NCBI RefSeq assembly: GCF_030272615.1
Contig: NC_081410.1
Span: 506,618,942 to 506,682,941, forward strand
Source of the DNA: Cryptomeria japonica
Taxonomy: Eukaryota > Streptophyta > Pinopsida > Cupressales > Cupressaceae
Direction of reading: 5' to 3'
Length of the DNA stretch: 64,000 nt
Shown here: positions 22,501 through 31,803 of the stretch, one piece after another
How positions within the stretch are numbered: the first letter of the stretch is position 1
Layout of the letters: each line of letters starts with the position of its first letter
Notes under the pieces: generated by a model
What the model saw: the letters and a program-made list of their open reading frames with translations, nothing else
Told to the model about the DNA's origin: nothing
Database searches by the model: none
Position numbers and translations under genes: made by a program

Positions 22501-22775
22501 GGACTTCATGCAAATTGATTAGACTTAGTGGGAGGGGTTACATGCAAGGTGGTGGAGAATCTTCTAGAAGCTTCTTATTCTTCCTACAACATGTGCCATA
22601 ATTGGATGAGGAAACTAAATAAATAATTAAGAAAAATGTATATTTTCCATGTGTGTGTGTGTGTTTTATTATTTTATTCTTTTATAATATTCATTCAATC
22701 ATTTAAATAGTTTATCCCAAAAATATAATAGAGTTTGTATTTTAAATCCAAAAGTGATAAAGGAGGGTTGTGACA
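19596..22775 (-). repeat. 3' LTR of the gypsy element
   Basis: The plus strand starts TGTAACAACCC and ends GGGTTGTGACA. Near the start a block of about 170 bp (19690-19860) has seven degenerate copies of a roughly 22-bp unit like GGCATCTACCCATACGGG. A GC-rich island lies at about 21345-21490 with hairpins. It includes a TA-microsatellite near 21560-21582. Confidence 0.95.
21355..21408. repeat. hairpin island in the gypsy LTR
   Basis: Outer arms CCCTCCACTA (21355-21364) and TAGTGGAGGG (21399-21408) enclose inner arms of 12 bp with one mismatch (21368-21379 and 21384-21395) around cgca. A palindromic GGTACC..GGTACC pair follows at about 21407-21423. The partner LTR keeps the same structure near 29375-29440. 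Confidence 0.88.
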
Positions 22776-22789
22776 TCCTCCCCCCCTTA
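22776..22789 (-). other. gypsy polypurine tract
   Basis: The plus strand reads tcctcccccccttaa directly after the LTR end at 22775. The minus strand is a purine run ending at the 3' LTR, as required for plus-strand priming. Confidence 0.88.
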
Positions 22790-22879
22790 ATTTGTGCATC
22801 GTCCCGATGCACTTATTGAATGCATCCAAAAGAGTCTATAGTTCATGATTAAAAAAAAAAAGGAAACAAATGCTGCATC

Positions 22880-23225
22880 TCCTTAGTATCTTCCCACGTG
22901 GCATTCTTTTCGTCATACTGGTCCCATTGCACTTTGCACTAATCAACCTCTCTATTGCGCAACTGGCACTGACACCTCTCCAAGATTCTAAATGGCTCTA
23001 TCATTATTCCTCCCATTTTCTAGACCTGTAAAGAATCCCAATTCAAAATGTGTTTCTCATTAGGTACATACTTTTTAAGAAGAGATACATGGAAGACATC
23101 ATGGATTCGACTCAATTGGGGAGGTAAGGCCAACCGGTATGCAACTAGATTAATCCTTCCCAATATTTCAAAGGGTCCAACATAATGAGGTGCAAGCTTA
23201 GTCTTCTTCCCAAATCTTATGTGGC
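22880..23225 (-). pseudogene. gypsy integrase C-terminus and chromodomain, broken
   Basis: After a frameshift near 23215 the integrase C-terminal region continues as [17 protein letters not shown] and [16 protein letters not shown]. It is followed by a chromodomain-like segment at about 22885-22990 (ILERCQCQLRNREVD, then QWDQYDEKNATWED). A TAG at 22939-22941 interrupts the chromodomain. In chromoviruses this domain reads histone marks to steer integration into heterochromatin. Confidence 0.8.
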
Positions 23226-24529
23226 CTAACCCTTAGGAAGACTTTCTCTCCCACCTCAAACTCCCTTGGTGTTCTGTTTTTGTCTACATAACTTTTCTGC
23301 CTATCTGAGGCTTCCTTCAATCTTTGCCTGATTTCCTTAGTTTTCCTTTCCATCTCCTTCAACATATCTGGTCCAACAATTATTCTATCTTCAAGACTAT
23401 CCCAACTCAAAGGTGTTCGACGTGGTCTACCATACAATGCTTCGAAAGGTGCCATTCCCAAGGATGTTTGATATGTATTATTGTAAGAAAATTCTACTAG
23501 AGGTAGGTATTTTTCCCATTTCCTCTGTTGGTCCATGCAATACATGCGAAGTAGGTCCTCCATAATTTGATTTCTCCTTTCTGTCTGATCATCGGTTTTA
23601 GGATGGTATGTGGTGCTAAAATTTAGTTGAGTTCCTAGAGCTGATTGAAGAGTGGTCCAAAACCTTGAAGTGAATCTAGCATCTCTATCTGATATGATTT
23701 TCTCTGGTATTCCATGTAACCTAAATATTTCCTTAACAAAGTGCCTAGCCAAGGTAGGTGCATCATCCGTTAGGTTCCCTGGTATAAAGTGTGCCACCTT
23801 AGTGAGTTTGTCAATTACCACCATTATTGCATAATGCCTAGAAGGTGACATGGGTAACCCTTGCACAAAATCCATGCTAATAACTTGCCACTTGTGTTGA
23901 GGTACATCGTGCAATTGTAACAATCCAGCTGGATGTCTATGTTCTGCCTTTACCCTTTGACACTCCAAGAATTTAGCCACATACTTGACAATGTCATTCT
24001 TCATCCCTTGCCAAAAGTATAACTTCTTTAGATCTGCATAAAGTTTGTTAACTCCTGGGTGCCCTGAATAAGGGGCATTGTGAGCCTCCGACAAGACTAC
24101 TTCCCTTAAGTTTCCTGAATTAGGAATGTAGATTTTGTTATTGTATCTGAGCAGCCCATCTTCATCTAGTGTATACCCTTCAATCTTAGGATCAGTTGGA
24201 TCATATTCTAAAGTCAATTTGACTTGCTCATACCATGGGTCATGTCCTTGTTCATCCATTACTTGCCTTTTGAAATAGGTTTTGAATGTTGCTATAGTCA
24301 TCAAGTGTCTCCTCCTACTTAAGGCATCTGCCACCCTATTTTCCTTCCCCTTAATATATTCAATTTCAAAATCATATTCACTTAGAAACTCTAACCACCT
24401 TTTTTGTCTGGCATTTAAGTGGGGTTGGGTAAAGATGTACTTTAGTCCCTGGTTATCTGACTTCAATTCAAAGGGCTTCCCTAGCAAGAAGTGTCTCCAT
24501 TTTTGCAGGGCATGCACAATCGCTGCCAA
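23198..24529 (-). pseudogene. gypsy RNase H end and integrase (443 codons open)
   Basis: The frame holds the RNase H tail (LKSDNQGLKYIFTQ, RVADALSRR) and then the integrase. The N-terminal zinc motif is at GHPGVNKLYADLKKLYFWQGM...FLECQRVKAEH. The core has ISMDFVQGLP, IISDRDARFTSRFW and the E in TERRNQIMEDLLR. The open stretch ends where the C-terminal domain shifts frame. The first zinc Cys of the usual CxxC appears as Phe (FLEC). The catalytic D, D and E are present. The integrase joins cDNA to the chromosome. Confidence 0.92.
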
Positions 24530-25560
24530 CTGTAAGTCATGGGGTGCATAATTGACTTCATGAGTCTTTAGCTTTCTGGATTAGTAAGCTACTACCCCTT
24601 CATCTTGGACAAGTACTCCTCCTAGAACCCTTCAATAGAAGCATCAATTACAACTATGAAGTGTCCATTCGGATCCGGTACCTTTAGAATGGGTGCTGAA
24701 GTTAGTTTCCCTTTCAAAATTTGGAATGCCTTATCACTTTGTTCTATCCACACAAACCTTTTACCCTTCCTTTGCAATGAGGTGATGGGATTTGCTATCT
24801 TAGAAAATCCTTCCACAAACCTCCTATAGTAACTTGCTAGCCCCATAAAGCTTCTTACCTCAGAAACATTTTTAGGGATTGGCCATTCTACTATTGCCTT
24901 TATTTTATCTGGATCAACTGCTATTCCTTCCTTTGATATTATATGCCCAAGGTAGTGAATATTTTCCTCAAAGAAGGCACATTTGGACAATTTCCCATAT
25001 AGCTTATGTTCTCTCAACCTTTGCAAAACAATTTGTAGGTGTACTAAATGTTCCTCCTCATTTCTAGAGTAAATCAATATGTCATCCAGAAATACCAAAA
25101 CAAATTTATCCAAGTAGTCATGTAGTACACTATTTTTAGGTTCATAAATGCAGCGGGGGCATTGGTTACCCCAAAAGGAACTACGGTGAATTCATAATGT
25201 CCATATCTAGTCCTGAAGGCTGTTTTCAGAATGTCTTCCTCCTTAATTCTAAGTTGATGGTACCCTGACCGGAGGTCTATCTTTGAGAAAATTACTACTC
25301 CTTTCATTTGGTCAAAAAGATCCTCTATGTGAGGTAAGGGATACCTATTCTTTATTGTGACCTTATTCAACATCCTATAGTCGATGCATAGCCTTAAGGT
25401 TCCATCCTTCTTCTTAACAAACAAAACTGGCGCTCCCCATGGTGATACACTTGGCCTTATTAATCCCTTAGCTAAGAGTTCCTCTAATTGCATTTTGAGC
25501 TCTTGTAATTCAGTTGTGTTCATACGGTAAGGTGCCCTTGATACTGGTTCAGCTCCTAGT
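24530..25560 (-). pseudogene. gypsy reverse transcriptase, one frameshift
   Basis: The upstream part (25074-25523) has [58 protein letters not shown] and the [10 protein letters not shown] segment. After a frameshift near 25110-25140 the catalytic FLDDILIYS and the thumb and RNase H connection follow (24622-25113: GLASYYRRFV, then FVVIDAS). A stop near 24580-24620 separates this from the RNase H. Confidence 0.92.
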
Positions 25561-26300
25561 AGTACTTCGATAGAAAAGTCAAATTTCCTTTTAGGGGGTA
25601 AACCGGGTAATTATTTTGGAAAAACATCCTTAAATTCCTTATAAGAAAGGGGTATTTTCAAGGGTTGGTGTATTTTCCTCTTTTCCTTCATCAATTTCAA
25701 CCATATAGATTTGGCCTCCTCTTCTTCTTTCCTTCTTTAATTACATGGCTGATATGGTTTCTATATTAATGGGTTTAAACTTTCCTTGGATTTTGACCCT
25801 TTTCCCCCCATCATCCAAACATGCAGCAACTTTGTTATAGCAATACACATTAGCTTGATGGTTTGTTAACCAACTCATTCCAATAATTACATCATATAAT
25901 CCTAGGGGTGCCACATAGAGATCTACTCTTGTTTCAAACTCAGGAAATTGTACCCTTGTCCTCGGCAAACACTTAGTTACTTCCCTGGTTGCCTTATCCC
26001 CATATTGAACCATCCATGATGACTCCATTTGATTAACTTTTAATGCATATTTGCATACTAATTTAGGTGAGATGAAACATTCAGATGATCCAGTATCAAT
26101 TGGAATTGAAATTGGTTGTTCAAATAGTGTACCTGAAGTTTCCACGAGGACATTCTGGTATCTTCCTCTTCTGTTTCTAACTGCTACATGAATCCTTTGT
26201 TGGGGCCCTTGTTGGGATTGGTTGGCCCTAATTTGTCCTTGCATTCTGGGGCATTCTCTAGCAAAATGGTTTTCCCCACACATAAAGCATCCACCTAGAG
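25561..26300 (-). pseudogene. gypsy zinc knuckle and aspartic protease
   Basis: The stretch at 25741-26283 begins with a zinc knuckle C-FM-C-GEN-H-FARE-C. It is one residue shorter than the usual CX2CX4HX4C. The protease follows, with active site IPIDTGSSECFI and the flap and C-terminal GMSWLTNHQA region. About 180 bases between 25561 and 25741 link to RT and contain stops. Confidence 0.88.
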
Positions 26301-27465
26301 GACCCCTCCTACCTTGATTTCTAGGGGGATCATTCCTTGTTTCATTGGCCCTGGGTGGATAAGTTATCCTGTTCTACTGGTCATTCCTGTTATAGTTGCC
26401 TCTGCTATTATTGCCCCTATTATTATTATTATTATTATTTCCATTTCTCTAATATTGATTAGGAGGTGGCCTTCTTTCGAAAGAATTATTCCTTTGACCC
26501 TTGTTGAAATTAGTGTTCCTATTGAATTCTTGCTTCCTTTTAAATGAGTGGTTCCCATTATAGTTCCACCCTGCTAATGTTTGAATCTTCCTCTCTTGCC
26601 TTAGGGACTTTTCAAGTACTTCATTCATGTTTTTGGGTCCATGCATGTCAACCTCTTCCCCTATGTTGGTATTTAGCCCCAAAATGAACTTCCTTGCTTG
26701 GCCTTCTTCATCTTTCTGGTACATAGGTACATATTTAAGCAGCTTGGTGAACTTATCCCAATATTGTTGAATGGATAGGGGCCCTTGATGTAGATTATGG
26801 AATTCTGTCACCTTCTCATCAAATAAAAATTGAGGGAGCCACTTATCTCAAAAGTGGTGAACAAATTGATCCCATGTGACCGTATCCCTGCTATACCCAT
26901 TTTGTTCCTTGGTGTTGGTCCACCAACTGGCTACCTCCCCTGTGAGCTGATAGGACCTCCATAAAGCCTTGGTTGTTTCGCTAAACTCTCTTAGCTCAAA
27001 CTACTTTTCCATTTCATTTAGCCAATTCTCAGCCCCTTCACCAATTTGCCTCCCATCGAACTTAGGAGGGGTGATTTTCTTTAAGTCCTTGGAGAGTTCC
27101 AATATGTTATTTTCCTTTCTATTACCCATCACATTCCCTTGATTGCTACCAGGGTTTCCATTTTCAGTGCCACTTCTATTTTCATAGTCATTCTGCCTTT
27201 CCCTAAGGTCCTGCAATGATTGTTCCAAGAAGTTGATTTTATCTCTTTGTTCGGTTAGAAGGTCGATTATAGCTTGGACCCCATCTTCGTTATTTCTTGG
27301 ATTATGTTGATCCTCTTCAGGGTCTTTCTCATGGTTTTCTTCATGGTTTTCCTAATGGTTTTCTTCATGGTTTTCCTCATGGCTTTCTTCTCTTTGACTC
27401 CTAGTACATCTCCCATTACCCCTTCCTCTTCCTCTTCCTCTTCCTCTTCCTCTTCCTCTTACCAT
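26301..27465 (-). pseudogene. gypsy gag, broken by stops
   Basis: An ATG at 27463-27465, about 140 bases inside the primer site, opens a frame with an RG-dipeptide run (from a GGAAGA repeat) and then repeated HEEN motifs. One HEEN unit carries a stop. The frame then gives LRERQNDYENRSG, PPKFDGRQIGEGAENWLNEMEK and the capsid-like core (VTEFHNLHQGPLSIQQYWDKF). An Asn/Gly-rich tail includes a run of AAT codons near 26410-26440. Gag forms the particle. At least three in-frame stops are visible. Confidence 0.87.
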
Positions 27466-27601
27466 TCTAGGTTTGTACCTGAAAGTTAAATTAGGTAGTT
27501 AGTTCTTGGTTTATGATTTTAAAATTTAATTTCTCTCATTGCAAAACATTCCATTAGTTGAATAAATTGAAGTGAGCACAAGGCCTAGATTTGAACCTTT
27601 T

Positions 27602-27612
27602 CTCTGATACCA
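27602..27612 (-). other. gypsy primer-binding site
   Basis: The minus strand reads TGGTATCAGAG, complementary to initiator-Met tRNA, two bases from the LTR start at 27615. Confidence 0.9.
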
Positions 27613-27614
27613 CA

Positions 27615-30600
27615 TGTAATAACCCACCATTATTAACTCCACAAAATTGAGTATTCTTTTTTTGTGTGTGTTAAATTTAATCATTATGTTTTATTCAATT
27701 GCATACTTTGGGCATCCATCCATTTGGATTAGGCATTCATCCATCCGGGATGAGCATCTAACCATACGGGTTAGGCATTTGTCCATATGGGACATAAGGT
27801 TTCATCTATCCAATACAGGATAGGCATCTACCCATACAGGGTAGGCATCTATCCAATCGGGATAGGAGGTGCTCTGGCCAGAGACTTAGACTCATCGGGG
27901 CCATTCGAGTCCTGAGTCACTCACTAAGTACTACACTTTTCTAACAGAAGTGCACCGAGGTCGCCATCCTTAGAAGTAATTAATAACATAATACAAGCTT
28001 GAATTCCACCTCGGAATTTGGCTTAAAGCCTTCGGAAATCAAGCAAATCCATAGAAGATTCCTTCCAAGTATGCATTGAATTACTTTTTTCCAATTTAAT
28101 TATCTTACCTTTCAAAATGGGATTCTTACTCAACCTTTCCTTACCAAGCCTAGACCCCACCCATGAACGCCTGAGTACGAGGGGACAACTCCATCCCAAG
28201 ACTGCCTACATACCCGCTTCGGCATGGGATCACGGCGTAAAGAATGTAGTTTTATTTTCTACTCTATGGTTTGATGTAAATTGATAAGTGGGTACGCAAC
28301 CCTTTCTAGGGTCAATGTCCCAGACAATTTCTCTGCGGTTGCTACCCACGATGGTAGCGCTTAAGAAAAGGCTCAAGATGGCCTATTGCTTGTGGCCTAA
28401 AACAACTAGATCCTAACACCTATCATGAGTTTCACCCTTGACCAAATTGTCAATCAACAATATCTCTTCAAGATGAAAAAAAATCAATTTCATAAAAGCA
28501 TTTAACTTAACCATCCTTAAAGGGGGTCTACTATGGTTTATCTCAACGGATGTGAAATTATTTAAAAGTTATCTTATTAGATTATCGATCCAAGGGGGAT
28601 TACCCGCCCCTTAGATTTTAACTTCCAAGTGTCCCTTATTACTCCCTGATGATTTATAGGGTCGATGCCACAGACGTCGTTGATGTAGCTTTATTAGGTG
28701 TTAAGTGTAGTAGTTCAACACGATGGCATTACCCGTAAGTGTGACCCAGAGGCACTGTATATACCGAATGCTACTTGGTTTTAGTTTTCCAACTTCCTTT
28801 ATTTAGTTTTCTAACTACGAAAACATCATGCTTGGAAATAATTACTAATTGAACGCGTAAAATTTAAACATTGCAAAGCTCAACTAATTGAAATAATTAC
28901 TTGATGAATTACATGGAATAAAACCATATTTAACATTATTTATTATTCAAAACCTTGGAGTATAACTTTGCATGATAGTAACAATTAGGAAACTTGCATA
29001 ATAATAATTAAACGTGAAACGCCAATAAATGAAATCAATGTGAAGCAATTTGCATGAGGCGGAGGTAGTGTAGGTTACATGCGAGAATATCACTTATAAG
29101 CCACTAATCCCACAATACAATTTAGCTTCAAATCATTTAATATGAATTAATTGCTAGTGGAAAAAAAAAAGATTTAATTATAAAACTTGATAAAATTTAA
29201 TTACAATTTATAAATTGCTAAAAAAAATTTATCTAAGTTTAAATTTTTTTAATAAAATAAAATTATATAAGAAAAAGAATTTAATTAACATATATAAAAA
29301 AAAAATTTAACATTTAACATTGCCATTGGTTGGCATTAAAAAAGGGTACGTGGGAGGGGGACCCCACAATCCCCTCCACTACCCTGCGGCCACTACCGCA
29401 GCAGTGACCGCAGGCTAGTGGAGGGTACTGTAATGGTACCACTCCCCCCGCGGAGTGTTAACTCCGCCTACGGCCCACTACTCTGTGTAGAGTGCTGGGT
29501 GCTGTGTACATGGCATAAATTAAATTTTCTAATTACTATGTCATTTTACATTTGCATAAAAGAAATTTATAATTACTGCTATATATATATTTATATATAT
29601 GATCTCCAGTTTTAATTTAAACAGAAATTTATAATTACTATATAATTTATATATATATATATACATTTATATATATGATTTCCAATTTTAATTTATTTAA
29701 ACAAGAGAGTAGAGTTTAACTAGCATACAAAATGAAAGCAATAAGAGAAATTAACACAGAGAGTTTATTCAGAAGGATTTATTCCTTAGCTTCAGCTATT
29801 ATCCAAAGAGGAGTGGATTCCCAGACACAAAAATAATAAAGGAACCAAATGATAAGCAACACAGAGGATTATTGTCAGTGAATCTATCCCTCCACTTCAA
29901 CTAATTTTTATAGAGGAAATAGATATAACCAGATAAAGGAAATCAAATGAGGACTTCACAGAGAAATTTATTTTAAGAACGAGATTCAGATTTCCAGAGA
30001 AATGAATCAAAGATAAAGATTAAGATTCAGTCACACAGGGAGGAGTTTTATTCCAGAAAAAGAGATTTTAAAAGAATAAAGGAATTATGATTTTTTTGCA
30101 TAAATCTAAAATCTTGGAAAAAAAACAAAAGCAAGATTTTGTGCATATTTCATAAGGAAAATAAAATAAATAATAGAACTATCCTTTACTTGCATTATGT
30201 GGAAGAATTTTATCACTATTTATTCCTAAATAAAAAAAGAAAAGATTTATATTCAAATAAAACTTTTGAAAGGAGATCTAGAAGCTATATTTTCTTTTGA
30301 TAATATAAATTTCTCATTTGACAAAGGAGAGAACCTGGATTTTTTTTTGAAGCTTGATGTTGGATCCTTTAGCTATCCTTGATCCTTCCTTGCAACTTGA
30401 GAGAGAATTTTCCAAAGCAACAACTTAAAATCCTGCAACAAAAATGAGACTACCAAAGAAAAACTTGGGAAAATTTTCCTTCCAAACATAATCATCTCCC
30501 ATTTTTGAAAACTTGTATAACATTTATAAGAAACAATCCCTGTATTCCACTATCTATAATTTTAATTAAAAAAAAGAGATTCTTTCCCAATTTTGGACTT

Positions 30601-30966
30601 TATGCAAATTGATTAGACTTAGTGGGAGGGGTTACATGCAAGGTGGTGGAGAATCCTCTAGAAGCTTCTTATTCTTCCTACAACATGTGCCATAATTGGA
30701 TGAGGAAACTAAATAAATAATTAAGAAAAATGTATATTTTCCATGTGTGTGTGTGTGTTTTATTATTTTATCCTTTTATAATATTCATTCAATCATTTAA
30801 ATAGTTTATCCCAAAAATATAATAGAGTTTGTATTTTAAATCCAAAAGTGATAAAGGAGGGTTGTGACACCTTTATAATATTCATTCAATCATTTAAATA
30901 GTTTATCAAAAAAATATAATAGAGTTTGTATTTTAAACCCAAAGGTGATAAGGGAGGGTTGTGACA
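27615..30966 (-). repeat. 5' LTR of the gypsy element, outer end duplicated
   Basis: This matches 19596-22775 over 27615-30869. A second copy of the terminal roughly 97 bases then follows (30870-30966) before the target duplication. The LTR keeps the minisatellite (about 27709-27880) and the hairpin island (about 29350-29520). It also has an extra tract of about 60 bases near 29620-29680 that repeats the neighbouring aatttataattacta..tatata segment. Confidence 0.94.
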
Positions 30967-31803
30967 TGATTCAAGAGCACAAAATGCTAGCCATAAACAC
31001 GAGAGTATCTACCATCAAAAGTGACATATTGCATCACAACAAACAAAACCCATCTCCATACCTTTTTAATCACATTTGACGAGTAATAGGTCTTGCTGAA
31101 TTTCACCAAATTGGCTTTCTCTCAGTCTTCGTTTGGGAACCACTTAATAGCCACCTCTGTGAGCTTTCTATCTCTATAGAATTTTTTGCCCTCCATTGGC
31201 ATACCAGTAACTTCAGAAATCATTCCTTTGTCAATTTCCACCTTCCTTCCACCTATGGTGATTATGCCCTCCTTTCAATTCTTCTTGAATAACCTGGTAA
31301 CAATGGGGGTTTTGCCAAGAATTCACTCCACACACCCCATCATTTTAGTAGCTTCCAAAAAAGATCATGCTTTCCGCTTCTTCTTCCATTCGTCATAGGT
31401 AAGCGATTCAATCCTCTTCCTGATGCCTCCCATTGCAGCAACAGTAGAGTTTCTCACACCCTTCACAACACAGAACAAAACAAAAATAGGGGCCAAAATG
31501 TAGAGAATAGGAACCCTGAAAAAAGAAATGGACACCCAGAATGAGTGCAAGGTCTTGTCCGCATTAAACACCAACTTGTCCTTCAAGCGCCACCCTTTAC
31601 GATTCATTATATCAACTTTGATCAAGATAAGTACATTGTTATCATCAGTTATTGCTCCCTCTTTTCCATGCAATCTGTCATAAATGAGGATGACATGACC
31701 ATCATTAGGAAGATCCAACTCACCTCTCCAGCAGATCATTTGATCAGCTCAAACAACCATGTTGGCAGCCCAATCATCCATGGCATTGATCTCTCCATAA
31801 CCA
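30967..31803 (-). pseudogene. uncharacterised repeat-family ORF, N-terminal half
   Basis: The minus strand encodes, with stops, HGYGEINAMDDWAANMVV, then ICWRGELDLPNDGHVILIYD and a hydrophobic segment (VPILYILAPIFVLFCVVKG). MGGIRKRIESLTYDEWKKK, VEIDKGMISEVTGMPMEGKK and a WRWVLFVVMQYVTFDGRYS stretch follow, reaching the gypsy target site in frame. It continues at 19590. I do not recognise a catalytic domain. The layout (TGMPMEGKKFYR, then a long all-helical C-terminus) faintly recalls plant transposon-associated domains. Multiple stops mark it as a decayed copy. Confidence 0.65.

Larger units (their letters stand above)
19596..30966 (-). mobile_element. complete Ty3/gypsy chromovirus-type retrotransposon, 11.4 kb
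   Basis: The LTRs are 19596-22775 (3180 bp) and 27615-30966 (3352 bp), both TG...CA, flanked by the 5-bp duplication TGATT (19591-19595 and 30967-30971). The internal 4839 bp on the minus strand reads primer site, gag, protease, RT, RNase H, integrase, chromodomain and polypurine tract. RT before integrase makes it Ty3/gypsy. A chromodomain after the integrase and very long LTRs suggest a Tekay/Del-like chromovirus. Stops and frameshifts in gag and pol make it non-autonomous now. Confidence 0.96.

Noticed and set aside
27274-27489. Plus-strand ORF with Met/Phe/Leu and Ser runs
   Set aside because: Antisense of the RG and HEEN repeats of gag.
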